Positions 11,792 to 21,126 of a DNA stretch of 22,212 nucleotides are shown here, piece by piece. Every line of letters starts with the position of its first letter. Positions within the stretch are counted from its first letter, which is position 1. The translations under genes were made by a program, and so were the position numbers. The stretch lies in IMG/VR virus record IMGVR_UViG_3300042484_000522, positions 1 through 22,212 of that record. One strand, 5' to 3'. The notes under the pieces are model-generated. The model saw only the letters and a list, made by a program, of their open reading frames with translations, had not been told where the DNA came from and did not search any database. This DNA comes from a virus.

Positions 11792-13912
11792 ATGACAAAT
11801 ACAGTAAATGATGATTCATCTGATGAATTTAGATTTTATAATGTTACACCTCCTAATATTGAAAATAAACCAGGTAGAAGAACTAAAAATCCTTTAGGTT
11901 ATTATTCTAGTTATAATTATCAAATTGGCTTATACTTAGTAACACCAACCGGAATGGATTTGTTTAGGTCAACTAATGCAAAAGACGGTACTATTTTGAA
12001 TGACACTAATACCGCTTACTTAGTAGCACAAAACGGCGGCATAAACAATACTACTTCTAATACAGCACCGGGATTTGAACTAGATTATTATATAGATGAC
12101 TTAGTAATAAAAAATAAAACCGGTGCAACAAATCATACATTTACTAATGTAACTAATATTTCATTTAAGATTATAGAACCATATGGATTTTCTTTTATAA
12201 GCAATTTAAAAAAAGCTAGAGATAGTTTTGCTGTTGCTACTTCATTTCCTAATAATCCCACACGAATGCCTTTTGTGTTAAGTGTTGGGTTTTTAGGGTA
12301 TGATAAGAATGGAAACTTAATGTCGGGTAATCAACAATATGATGATGTATCGCTAGATTTTAATAATGATAGTAACAGACTTTTTAATAGGTATTACTTT
12401 TTAACTATTACAAACATAAAATTTAAAATTGACGGAAAAGCAACTGTTTATGATATTATAGCAAGCCCTATAGATCAAAACACCGGATTCGGCACAAAAA
12501 AAGGATTTATAAATAATGCTGTTTCTATTTCTGCAAGTACAGTAGGGGAATCGTTACAACAACTAATAGACGGTCTTAATAATGAGCAACTTAGATTAGA
12601 ATATAATAATGACATAAAGCCAACTCTTTATAGGCTAGAATACCATGGATTTCCGGATTCACCAAATTCAACAGATAATCCTATAGCAAAAGCATCTATA
12701 GTTAATGATAGTGATATAGAGAAACTTAGAACATCAGGTAGTGGTGCTCTGACTGTCAATCAGGTAAATGAACGCCAGGGAGCAGCATATGATCCTACTA
12801 AAAAAGAGTTTACTTTTGAAAAAATTTCTATAATGCAAGGAATAAGTCAAATAATAAAACAAAGCAGTTATCTGACAGATGCGTTAAGACAAATACAAAC
12901 TACCGATCTTGAACCTGATCCAACTAAACGCGACAGAAGGATTATATCAAATTCTAGTAAAAGCTTTTCTTGGTATACATTAAGCGCCCGTGTTTCTGGT
13001 GGTATATGGGATCCTAAAATAAAAGACTATGCTTATATCATAACATACGTACTACAAAAGTATGATACCCCTGTTATTATTAATCCGTTAGCTAATCCTG
13101 GCATAGGATATTATGGACCTAGTAAACGATACGAATACTGGTATACTGGTCAAAATTCTGAAGTGCTTGAATACGAACAGCGATTGGATAACAATTATTT
13201 TATGATAATATTTAATCCAAATAATCTTCCGGATATAAATGAAAATTCAGGTCCAGGTATAGCACCAGAAACTCCTCGTATTCTTGGTACTCAATCGGTT
13301 AATGGAGATAACACCGGGGCCCCTACAGATACGAACCTTGCTGCTGAAAACAGTGTATTAACTGATTTATCTGATCCTAAAAGTTTTGCTGAGGCAAAGA
13401 TAACAATATTAGGCGACCCGGACTTTTTAATGGAAGACACAATAGATAGCCCTAATCAAGTTTACAATCAATTTTATGGAGCAAACAACTTTACTATTAG
13501 TGCTAACGGCGGACAAGTTTTTATAGAATTAGATTTTAGAGAAGCAAAAGATTATAATTACAATACAGGCACTCTTTCTATTAATGATCAAATTAGATTT
13601 TGGAACTATCCGGAAACAGCTAATATTAAAGGAATAAGTTATCAAGTAGTAAACGTAGACAGTACTTTTTCAGGAGGAGTATTCAAACAAGTGTTAACAT
13701 GTAAAATGACTTACCAGTTTACTGACTCTACTATAGGTCCTAAAACTACCGGAACAGGTCCCACTACAACAAACAGTAATGTAACTACGTCCAATACTGG
13801 ATTTATTAAGAACTTAGTAACTAATATAGTACCACAAATTAATCCAGTTCCTGCTGAATCTACTATACAAATACCGTTTAGACTCGGTACAACATCAACA
13901 ACAGATGATTAA
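11792..13912 (+). CDS. Putative baseplate hub protein (gp27 position)
   Basis: A 706-residue structural protein directly upstream of gp5. It is rich in Asn, Thr and Tyr, with no membrane segment or enzyme motif that I can see. Recognisable stretches include an N-terminal KNPLGYYSSYNYQIGLYLVT, an EPYGFSFISNLKKARDSF segment, a central NQVNERQGAAYDP and a C-terminal NFTISANGGQVFIELDFREA with QVVNVDSTFSGGVFKQVLTC, the last suggesting a late beta-sandwich domain. In T4 the hub partner of gp5 is gp27 (391 residues), and position next to gp5 suggests the same job here, though the length is almost double. I cannot show homology to gp27 from the sequence alone. The start follows the gp53 stop by one nt (TAAGATG). 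The C-terminal 40 residues are Thr/Ser-rich and probably flexible. Confidence 0.55.
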   Translation: MTNTVNDDSSDEFRFYNVTPPNIENKPGRRTKNPLGYYSSYNYQIGLYLVTPTGMDLFRSTNAKDGTILNDTNTAYLVAQNGGINNTTSNTAPGFELDYYIDDLVIKNKTGATNHTFTNVTNISFKIIEPYGFSFISNLKKARDSFAVATSFPNNPTRMPFVLSVGFLGYDKNGNLMSGNQQYDDVSLDFNNDSNRLFNRYYFLTITNIKFKIDGKATVYDIIASPIDQNTGFGTKKGFINNAVSISASTVGESLQQLIDGLNNEQLRLEYNNDIKPTLYRLEYHGFPDSPNSTDNPIAKASIVNDSDIEKLRTSGSGALTVNQVNERQGAAYDPTKKEFTFEKISIMQGISQIIKQSSYLTDALRQIQTTDLEPDPTKRDRRIISNSSKSFSWYTLSARVSGGIWDPKIKDYAYIITYVLQKYDTPVIINPLANPGIGYYGPSKRYEYWYTGQNSEVLEYEQRLDNNYFMIIFNPNNLPDINENSGPGIAPETPRILGTQSVNGDNTGAPTDTNLAAENSVLTDLSDPKSFAEAKITILGDPDFLMEDTIDSPNQVYNQFYGANNFTISANGGQVFIELDFREAKDYNYNTGTLSINDQIRFWNYPETANIKGISYQVVNVDSTFSGGVFKQVLTCKMTYQFTDSTIGPKTTGTGPTTTNSNVTTSNTGFIKNLVTNIVPQINPVPAESTIQIPFRLGTTSTTDD

Positions 13913-13923
13913 AGGTTAAAAAA

Positions 13924-16900
13924 ATGGCTGAAAACGTATTCAAACCTAGAGGAACATTGAACGCATATAAACCTGACTCAGGTGGAGCATTTATCAGGTC
14001 TTCTCCTGTGTTTGGTATAGTAAAAGATAATATTGACCCTGTCAGGGCAGGTAGGCTTAAAGTTTACATATCCGGTTTAAACAGTTTAGATCCAGAGAAT
14101 TCTTCTGGTTGGGTAACTGTGAGATATATGACTAACTTTTTTGGAAGTGTTAGACCAACTTCAAGTAGTGAGGGTTCTGGAGATTTTAAACACAATCCAT
14201 CGTCATATGGTGAGTGGCACGCCCCTCCCGATATAGGAACTACTGTAATTTGTGTTTTTGTTAACGGGGATGTAAACTATGGTTTTTACATAGGGTGCGT
14301 ACCGGACCCAGAAACTTTACATATGGTTCCTGCTATTGGTGCAACTTTTACCGATCAACAAGAAAATGTATCATTCAATAATGATAGCGAGGGTTCTACT
14401 TACGGAGGGGCGCCCAGACTACCTACTACAAATATGAATACAAATAACCAAGCTGAATCTAACAAGCCGGGTTTTATAACTGCAACCAAACCAGTACATA
14501 GTTATACAGCGGCTATCATGGAACAGCAAGGTATAATAAGAGATCCAGTGAGAGGTCCGATATCATCAAGCGCACAACGAGAAACTTCTAGTAGAGTGGG
14601 ATGGGGAGTAAGCACACCCGGTAGACCTATATATGAAGGAGGTTTTGATGATGAAACAATTGCTGAAAATATAAAAAATAACCCAACAAACATTGATCAA
14701 AAATTACGAGTGATATCTAGACGCGGCGGACATTCTATTGTAATGGATGACGGTGATGTTATAGGTAGAGATCAGTTAGTCCGAATAAGAACAGCAAAAG
14801 GTCATCAAATACTTATGAGTGATGACGGACAAACATTAATGGTTCTACACTCCAACGGACAATCGTATATAGAATTAGGTAAAGAAGGTACAGTAGACAT
14901 TTACTCTACAAATTCCATTAACTTAAGAACTCACGGTGATCTAAATTTACACGCTGACAATGACTTGAATATACACGCGGCTAAAAATTTAAATATTCAT
15001 GCAGAAAACATGAATATAGCCACTGATAAATCATTAACACAATCTATAGGTATGAACTTAATAACTTCTGCTTTAGGAATGGTTACAACTAAAGTTTTAG
15101 GAGCAATGAGTCTTCAAGCTACCGGTATAGCTTCATTCTCAAGTACTGCATTAACTTTTATAAACGGAGGACTAATAAATTTAAACACAGGTAAATCTCC
15201 TATTATTCCTTTAGATGCAGCACCTACTCCTTTAATAGCGCACACTGATACTCTTTTTGATAATCAAAAGGGATTTACCGCAGCGCCTGGTAAGTTGATG
15301 AGTGTAACATCTAGGGCACCTGCTCACGCGCCATGGGCTCATGCAGGTCAAGGAGTAGACATAAAGGTTGATCTAAGTTCTTCTTCACAACTACCTCAGG
15401 GTCCTAGTTCAGCTTTATCTAATGTAGTACAAGCAGGACTTAGAACAGGTGCTGTGCCGGCAAGACTAGCAACTGCATTGTCCTCGCCTACTGCCGGAGC
15501 CATTAGCAAATCTTTAAACAGTTCAGCTACTACTGCACTAATAGGTGCTACTGCTCAGCAAGCAGCTTCAGGACCTCTATCTTCGGCTATACAACGAGGA
15601 GCATCCGTAGTAAATGTGGGTTCGTCAAGAATCGCTGCGATAGGAGCATTTGCACAAAGCCCGGCGCAACTAGCAAGTGCTGGTGTCTTGAAACCGGGAT
15701 CAGATAGGCTAATTAATTCATTAGTAAGTTCAGGGGCTAATATTACGCAGGCTATGCCAAGTACATTGTTTACTGGTAACTCTGGTGCAGAGAATTTAAG
15801 TACCTATACTAGACAAATACAATCTCAAACTAACACGGTTGTTACAACACTGCGACAATCACAAACAGCGTTAACTAATACGGGTGTAATTACAGGAAGA
15901 GAAACATCAGGTCAAATAGCAGGAGTGGTTTTTTCAGGTGTTAACTCTGGTTTAAGTAACACAGTAACTACAGTAAGAACTGTAGTTAATAAAAATACTA
16001 CTGATTCTTCTGTACTAAGAGACATAGGTTTAGCTACCGCATCTGTGACAGAAGCAACAAACACAATAGAAGGCTTCGGCGGAATTTCACAAGCAGTAAA
16101 TGCGATGTCTATATCACCAAGTATTAGTGGCCCGATAGCAAGTAATACCGGTATTGTGGGCTCTACATTTTCTGCAATAAACTTGTCATTCCCTTCTTTC
16201 AGAGCTGGAGTAGCTACTAATTTAGGTACTTCGGTTAGTAGTCAGCAAATAGTTTCTGATTCACTTTCTAATGTAGTAGGGCAAGCTAGCGCAGATGTTA
16301 TTAGTAAATTAAATCCCGTTAGTTCGTTAGGTGCTCAAGCATTACAGGGATTCACTGGCACTTCACTCTTGGAATCTACTAATATAGCTAGCGGGATAAT
16401 CAATATGCCCGGTGGATTGAAATCAATTGCATCTTTTACTGATAAAGCATTACCAAATTTAACTAGCATTCCCGGATCTGGTCAAATATCGTCATTAGTC
16501 ACTGGATCTTTTAGCTCTGCAATGAATAATTTACCTCTTCCAAAATTACCAGGTGACTTGAGCAGTTTAACTAGCGGATTATCAGGTGGACTAGGCGGTA
16601 TAACCGGTAGCTTAACAGGCGGATTAGGAGGTATAACTAGTAGCTTAACAGGTGGACTAGGAGGTATAACTAGTAGCTTAACAGGTGGACTAGGAGGTAT
16701 AACTAGTGGATTATCAGGTGGACTAGCAAAATCTCTTTCAGGATTGCCGATAGGATCTATTGCTGGTGCAATGTCTGCTATTTCTGCTGTAAAATCATTG
16801 TTTGGCGGCAAAGGAAAATCTAGAACATTATCAGTTGCAGTAAACACTACTAACAGAGAATCTATCAATCAGAAAACAGTTTCATTGTTAGGAGATCCAG

Positions 16901-17202
16901 GAATACCTAATCCAACTTTTACTGGAGAAGTTTCTAGACAGGCTGTACAAAGCTTAACTGATATAAGACGAGTGGACAGAGAAATAATTGATCTTAGAGA
17001 AAAGATACAGGGTGTAAATATACAAATATTAAGGGTAAAACAAACAGAGGGTATAGCTGTATTAACAGAAGAGCAAAATTCTCCAGCCGGCGATCCCGAA
17101 GTTAAACGTAAAAAAGATGAAGTACAAGCAAAACTTGATGCACTATTTGCTAAGAAAAGAGACTATCAAGCAAGAATAGACGCAATAAGTAACCAACAAT
17201 AA
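13924..17202 (+). CDS. 5: Baseplate spike/hub protein, T4 gp5 (VgrG-like) family, without lysozyme domain
   Basis: A 1092-residue protein. Residues about 25-140 form the gp5-type OB domain (FGIVKDNIDPVRAGRLKVYI, WVTVRYMTNFFGSVRP, PPDIGTTVICVFVNGDVNYG). After a linker, residues about 255-325 carry GGHSIVMDDGD and KGHQILMSDDGQTLMV, which lead into beta-helix octads (about 328-370: INLRTHGDLNLHADNDLNIH and onward) that form the membrane-piercing needle. T4 gp5 is 575 residues and has a lysozyme between OB domain and needle; none is present here. About 700 further residues follow the needle: a Ser/Ala/Gly-rich region, a hydrophobic Gly-Leu repeat zone encoded at 16585-16716, and a C-terminal charged coiled coil (about 1010-1090). 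The start has AAAGGT at 13911-13916, eight nt before ATG. The gp5 call is firm for the first 370 residues; the rest is unassigned. Confidence 0.85.
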   Translation: MAENVFKPRGTLNAYKPDSGGAFIRSSPVFGIVKDNIDPVRAGRLKVYISGLNSLDPENSSGWVTVRYMTNFFGSVRPTSSSEGSGDFKHNPSSYGEWHAPPDIGTTVICVFVNGDVNYGFYIGCVPDPETLHMVPAIGATFTDQQENVSFNNDSEGSTYGGAPRLPTTNMNTNNQAESNKPGFITATKPVHSYTAAIMEQQGIIRDPVRGPISSSAQRETSSRVGWGVSTPGRPIYEGGFDDETIAENIKNNPTNIDQKLRVISRRGGHSIVMDDGDVIGRDQLVRIRTAKGHQILMSDDGQTLMVLHSNGQSYIELGKEGTVDIYSTNSINLRTHGDLNLHADNDLNIHAAKNLNIHAENMNIATDKSLTQSIGMNLITSALGMVTTKVLGAMSLQATGIASFSSTALTFINGGLINLNTGKSPIIPLDAAPTPLIAHTDTLFDNQKGFTAAPGKLMSVTSRAPAHAPWAHAGQGVDIKVDLSSSSQLPQGPSSALSNVVQAGLRTGAVPARLATALSSPTAGAISKSLNSSATTALIGATAQQAASGPLSSAIQRGASVVNVGSSRIAAIGAFAQSPAQLASAGVLKPGSDRLINSLVSSGANITQAMPSTLFTGNSGAENLSTYTRQIQSQTNTVVTTLRQSQTALTNTGVITGRETSGQIAGVVFSGVNSGLSNTVTTVRTVVNKNTTDSSVLRDIGLATASVTEATNTIEGFGGISQAVNAMSISPSISGPIASNTGIVGSTFSAINLSFPSFRAGVATNLGTSVSSQQIVSDSLSNVVGQASADVISKLNPVSSLGAQALQGFTGTSLLESTNIASGIINMPGGLKSIASFTDKALPNLTSIPGSGQISSLVTGSFSSAMNNLPLPKLPGDLSSLTSGLSGGLGGITGSLTGGLGGITSSLTGGLGGITSSLTGGLGGITSGLSGGLAKSLSGLPIGSIAGAMSAISAVKSLFGGKGKSRTLSVAVNTTNRESINQKTVSLLGDPGIPNPTFTGEVSRQAVQSLTDIRRVDREIIDLREKIQGVNIQILRVKQTEGIAVLTEEQNSPAGDPEVKRKKDEVQAKLDALFAKKRDYQARIDAISNQQ
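16585..16716 (+). repeat. Four tandem 33-bp units in gp5
   Basis: Units start at 16585, 16618, 16651 and 16684, with decayed copies on each side (about 16552 and 16717). Each encodes 11 residues like GGLGGITSSLT. The two central copies are nearly identical in DNA, so expansion appears recent. The translated segment is flexible and Gly/Leu-rich, between the needle region and the C-terminal coiled coil. Confidence 0.9.
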
Positions 17203-17205
17203 AAG

Positions 17206-17213
17206 AATAAATA
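17206..17213 (+). promoter_or_regulatory. Possible late-promoter box (AATAAATA) just before gp25
   Basis: AATAAATA fits NATAAATA but ends only four nt before the gp25 ATG, so a transcript started with T4-like spacing would begin at or inside the start codon. It may be a chance match, or mark a leaderless gp25 message. No Shine-Dalgarno is visible in the 15-nt gap after gp5. Confidence 0.3.
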
Positions 17214-17217
17214 CATC

Positions 17218-17667
17218 ATGCCAACATACATCGGATTCAGTACAATAAATGCAGACAAACCAAAAACTACTAACGCTAGGCCCGGTAGTGATGCCGGCAC
17301 CGGCGGTATAACTGATCCTATCGTATTTGGTAAAAAGTTTAGAATGGTGGATAGTCAACTAGTTATTCAAGACTTTATAAATGCACTTAATATACCCTTA
17401 GGACAAAAAGTAGGACAACCAGGATATGGAACTACTCTTTGGAGTTTTGTATTTGAGCCTAATAATTTTGATACGCAGCAGCAGTTAGAAACTGAAGTCA
17501 GAAGAGTTGCTAGTTTAGATCCAAGACTTCAACTTAACTATGTAAATATTTATCCTCGTGACAACGGTATACTAATAGAAGTAGAAATGGCAGTAACTCC
17601 ATTCAATCAAGCATTAGTTTTAAATGTATTTTTTAATCAAGATACTAGTGTAGCCTCTAGAATTTAA
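17218..17667 (+). CDS. 25: Baseplate wedge subunit gp25
   Basis: A 149-residue protein of the GPW/gp25 family, the conserved sheath-initiating wedge component shared with contractile injection systems (TssE in type VI secretion). It begins MPTYIGFSTINADKPKTTNA, as in marine T4-like phages, and has KFRMVDSQLVIQDFINALNI, GQKVGQPGYGTTLWSFVFEP with the conserved E-P, VRRVASLDPRLQLNYVNIYP and GILIEVEMAVTPFNQ. T4 gp25 is 132 residues, so length is normal. The gene follows gp5 by 15 nt. The start is set by the conserved N-terminus rather than by a ribosome-binding site, which is absent. An inverted repeat and late-promoter box follow its stop. Identification is very firm. Confidence 0.95.
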   Translation: MPTYIGFSTINADKPKTTNARPGSDAGTGGITDPIVFGKKFRMVDSQLVIQDFINALNIPLGQKVGQPGYGTTLWSFVFEPNNFDTQQQLETEVRRVASLDPRLQLNYVNIYPRDNGILIEVEMAVTPFNQALVLNVFFNQDTSVASRI

Positions 17668-17680
17668 TAAATCATAAAAC

Positions 17681-17724
17681 TCTCGGTTTTTCAAAATGAT
17701 AAATATAGTATATATTAACCGAGA
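17681..17724 (+). promoter_or_regulatory. Inverted repeat flanking the gp6 late promoter and covering its ribosome-binding sequence
   Basis: TCTCGGTT (17681-17688) and AACCGAGA (17717-17724) are perfect 8-bp complements separated by 28 nt. GATAAATA (17698-17705) lies in the loop, and the only Shine-Dalgarno-like bases before the gp6 ATG (GAGA, 17721-17724) are in the right arm. Transcripts reading through from gp25 would fold and hide the site; transcripts starting at the internal late promoter would lack the left arm. Confidence 0.6.
17698..17705 (+). promoter_or_regulatory. Late-promoter box (GATAAATA) for gp6
   Basis: GATAAATA, the same sequence as upstream of gp48, sits 25 nt before the gp6 start in the 63-nt gap after gp25. 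It lies within the loop of the inverted repeat at 17681-17724. Predicted initiation near 17712. Confidence 0.6.
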
Positions 17725-17730
17725 CTTATT

Positions 17731-20700
17731 ATGGCAACATCATCTAGACAAAGCGGACTTTTTGGAGTCAATGACTGGAAGCAGATTTACCAGACATTCA
17801 GAGAAGCGGATTTTAGAAGCTATGACTATGAAACTCTTAGAAAGAGTTTTATAGACTATTTGCAATTATATTATCCTGAAACTTTTAACGACTATATTGA
17901 AAGTTCAGAGTTTATTGCTCTGCTTGACGTTATGGCTTATATGGGTCAGGGTCTTGCTTTTAGAAACGACTTAAACTCTCGTGAAAACTTTATTGACACT
18001 GCTGAACGCAGAGACTCAGTAATCAAGTTAGCAAACTTAGTAAGCTATACTCCTAAAAGAAACTTAGCCGCTCAAGGTTATTTGAAAGTTACTAGTATCC
18101 AAACTACACAAAATCTTTTAGACATCAATGGTGTTAATTTAAATAATATACCTATACTTTGGAATGACCCAGCAAATCCAAATTGGTTAGAACAATTCAA
18201 CACTATTATCAATGCTACTCTAGTTGATACTCAACGCATAGGTAGACCGGGTAATTCTACTGACATAGTGAATGTAACAACAAACGAATATTCAATAAAA
18301 ATTCCTGATAATAGTTTGCCCATTGCTCCGTTTACTTCTTCAGTAGATGGACAGAACATGAGTTTTGAGTTAGTATCTGTAACTAGTTTAGGTGAAGATT
18401 ATATATACGAAATTCCACCTGACCCTAGTAGTAGATTTAACATTTTATATCGTAATGACAAGTTGGGATACGGTAGTCCTGAAACTGGATTCTTTTTCTA
18501 CTTCAAACAAGGGACACTACAAAACTTTGATTTTAATTTAGAACAACAAATATCAAATCAAACAGTAGATATAGGTAGTATTCAAGGTGTTAATAATACA
18601 GACACGTGGTTATATCAGTTAAACAATAACAATGGTGATAGAACACTTTGGAGAAAAGTTGACAACGTTTATGCAGACGCATACCTACAAACAGAGTTTT
18701 CTGACAAAAAAATATTTTCAGTAAATTCTAGATTTAACGATCAAGTTACTTATATTTTCGGTGATGGCGTATTTTCTGAAGTACCGGTAGGATTATTTAG
18801 AGCATATGTACGTTCTAGTAACGCTCAAACATATGTAATTGACCCGTCAGAAATGCAAGGCATTACGGTAGCGTTTACTTATGTGAATCGTCAAGGAAGA
18901 AATGAAACACTAACATTGGGATTAGAGTTACCACTTGCTGTATCTAACGCGCAAGTTAGAGAGCCTTTATCAGAAATTAAACAACGAGCACCTACTCGTT
19001 ATTACACGCAAAACAGAATGGTAAACGGTGAAGACTACAACAACTTCCCTTATACTCTTTATAGTTCTATTATAAAAAGTAAAGCAATTAATCGTAGTTC
19101 AGTGGGTATTTCTAAAAACTTTGACTTATTAGACCCAACAGGAAAATATTCAAGTACTAATTCGTTTGGTTCAGATGGTGCTCTTTATCAAAACGATACT
19201 GACGGATTTTTAGAACTTACTATAGATAACATAAGTGATATTATTGCATTCTTTAATAATACACTTGCGTCTGTTCTTGCAGAAAATAAAGCTAATCAGT
19301 ATTACATTCAGAATTATCCTAGATATACTATTACAAATACACAAGTAGCTCCTAACAACACTTGGGTATATTGGCAAACTAGTTCAGTAGATGCTTCTAG
19401 TGAATCAGGATATTTTTATAACATATCTGGTAGTAATAATACTCCCGCTTCGTTGGGAACCTTTACTACTACTAATGCAAAGTATGTTACTACTGGATCA
19501 ATTTTAAGATTTCGTGCACCGTCAGGATTTTACTATGATGCCAACAATAGATTGGTAGCAGGGATCCCCGCAAATTCTGAACAATATTTTATTTGGACTA
19601 CTGTATTAAACGTTATAGGAGACGGTAGTAATAACGGCGAAGGTGGTTTCGCTAATGGAACAGGACCCGTAACACTAAACGGATATGTTCCTTCAGGATC
19701 AATATTAGTTAGCGTTATACCTGTTTTTGACAACTCATTATCTGCTACTTTAATTAATGAGTGTGTAGTTCGTATGGAACTTGAACAGAATTTTACATTA
19801 GTATTCAATAACGCCCTTACTATAAATCAAGAAAGATGGACTATTAGACCTATAACCGACGAGAATTATTTTGTTAAATTTCAAAGTATGGGATCAGGTA
19901 GATATACTGTTACACTTAAGTCATTAACTTATTACTTTGGTAGTGTTGCGGATACTAGATTTACGTTTGCACGAGATGAGTTAGTATACGATCCGTTTAC
20001 TGGAAAAATTATTCAAGACTTTATTAATGTTTTACAAGTAAATTCTCAGCCTAATTCTTCACAAAGTTTAGGTAAAGATGTAAAAGTTAATATTTTAGGA
20101 CAAACTGTTCAATCCGACGGTTATGTAGATGATTTCCAAGTTGAAATTGCGGCTACTGATGTTAATAACAGTCAGTTAATCTTAAATCCAGATTTCTTTC
20201 AGCAAATTACTGGTTACGATAATACGGGTTCAAATATAGGAATATATGTTTTCTTTAGATTAATTCAAGATGCTATTAATTTATCAAGAGAAGTTATTGT
20301 TCCTTCTACTGACGTTGTGTATCAATTTGCTACTAAAACTCAAGTAGAAGTTGTAAAATATGATTATCCTCTAGGACAATTATTTTATGCATATACAGAG
20401 AATAAGTTTTACAAATCAGTACAAGATCAAACGGTAACTATACCTTCATATGTATTAGTAGAACAACTTGAATACTCAGTAAAACCGGGTAGACAAGGAT
20501 TGTCTTTTCAATACAGACATAATTCTAATAATACTACTAGAATAGATCCAGCTACTACTAATATTATTGATCTTTATGTAGTTACGCAATCTTATTATAC
20601 TGCGTATCAAAATTGGATTCAAGATTCAACTAACACAATACCTATGCCAGATATGCCAACGATCAATCAACTAAATCAAGAGTACTCACAAGTTCAGAAT

Positions 20701-21117
20701 TTCAAAATGTTGTCGGATTCTGTGGTGTTAAATAGTGTTGTATTCAAACCGTTATTTGGTCCTAAAGCAGAACCTGCGCTAAGAGCCACAATAAAGGTAA
20801 TTAAACAAAGTAAAACTAATGCTAGTGATAGTGAAATCAGAAGTGCAGTATTAACAGCAATGAATGAGTATTTTAATATTAACAATTGGAATTTTGGAGA
20901 TACGTTCTTTTTCTCAGAACTAAGTGCATATCTACATGCTGAATGCGGAGAATTAATAAGTTCTGCTGTATTAGTACCAAATGATCCTAGCAAGCGTTTT
21001 GGTGATTTATACGAAATAAAGTGCATGCCTTATGAGATTTTTGCAAATGGGGCAGTAGCAAATGATGTATTGGTAGTAGCGGCATTAACTCCCGCTGAGT
21101 TACAAATTGGTAGGTAA
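17731..21117 (+). CDS. 6: Baseplate wedge subunit gp6
   Basis: A 1128-residue protein, the main scaffold of the baseplate wedge, whose dimers join wedges into the inner ring. The N-terminus FREADFRSYDYETLRKSFID, LYYPETFNDYIESSEFIALL, DVMAYMGQGLAFRNDLNSRE and FIDTAERRDSVIKLANLVSY is characteristic of gp6, as is APTRYYTQNRMVNGEDYNNF in the middle and the C-terminal INNWNFGDTFFFSELSAYLH with NDPSKRFGDLYEIKCMPYEI. T4 gp6 is 660 residues; this one has long insertions in the central half (about residues 150-350 and 480-900), including beta-rich, Asn/Thr-rich stretches. The start is preceded by GAGA, six nt upstream, in the right arm of an inverted repeat. The next gene begins nine nt after the stop. 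Identification of the conserved ends is firm; the function of the insertions is unknown. Confidence 0.92.
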   Translation: MATSSRQSGLFGVNDWKQIYQTFREADFRSYDYETLRKSFIDYLQLYYPETFNDYIESSEFIALLDVMAYMGQGLAFRNDLNSRENFIDTAERRDSVIKLANLVSYTPKRNLAAQGYLKVTSIQTTQNLLDINGVNLNNIPILWNDPANPNWLEQFNTIINATLVDTQRIGRPGNSTDIVNVTTNEYSIKIPDNSLPIAPFTSSVDGQNMSFELVSVTSLGEDYIYEIPPDPSSRFNILYRNDKLGYGSPETGFFFYFKQGTLQNFDFNLEQQISNQTVDIGSIQGVNNTDTWLYQLNNNNGDRTLWRKVDNVYADAYLQTEFSDKKIFSVNSRFNDQVTYIFGDGVFSEVPVGLFRAYVRSSNAQTYVIDPSEMQGITVAFTYVNRQGRNETLTLGLELPLAVSNAQVREPLSEIKQRAPTRYYTQNRMVNGEDYNNFPYTLYSSIIKSKAINRSSVGISKNFDLLDPTGKYSSTNSFGSDGALYQNDTDGFLELTIDNISDIIAFFNNTLASVLAENKANQYYIQNYPRYTITNTQVAPNNTWVYWQTSSVDASSESGYFYNISGSNNTPASLGTFTTTNAKYVTTGSILRFRAPSGFYYDANNRLVAGIPANSEQYFIWTTVLNVIGDGSNNGEGGFANGTGPVTLNGYVPSGSILVSVIPVFDNSLSATLINECVVRMELEQNFTLVFNNALTINQERWTIRPITDENYFVKFQSMGSGRYTVTLKSLTYYFGSVADTRFTFARDELVYDPFTGKIIQDFINVLQVNSQPNSSQSLGKDVKVNILGQTVQSDGYVDDFQVEIAATDVNNSQLILNPDFFQQITGYDNTGSNIGIYVFFRLIQDAINLSREVIVPSTDVVYQFATKTQVEVVKYDYPLGQLFYAYTENKFYKSVQDQTVTIPSYVLVEQLEYSVKPGRQGLSFQYRHNSNNTTRIDPATTNIIDLYVVTQSYYTAYQNWIQDSTNTIPMPDMPTINQLNQEYSQVQNFKMLSDSVVLNSVVFKPLFGPKAEPALRATIKVIKQSKTNASDSEIRSAVLTAMNEYFNINNWNFGDTFFFSELSAYLHAECGELISSAVLVPNDPSKRFGDLYEIKCMPYEIFANGAVANDVLVVAALTPAELQIGR

Positions 21118-21126
21118 TCATTAAAA

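Noticed and set aside
16482-16868. Minus-strand 128-codon proline-rich open frame
   Set aside because: Antisense to the Gly/Leu repeat zone of gp5; the regular Pro pattern comes from the repeat, not from a real gene.
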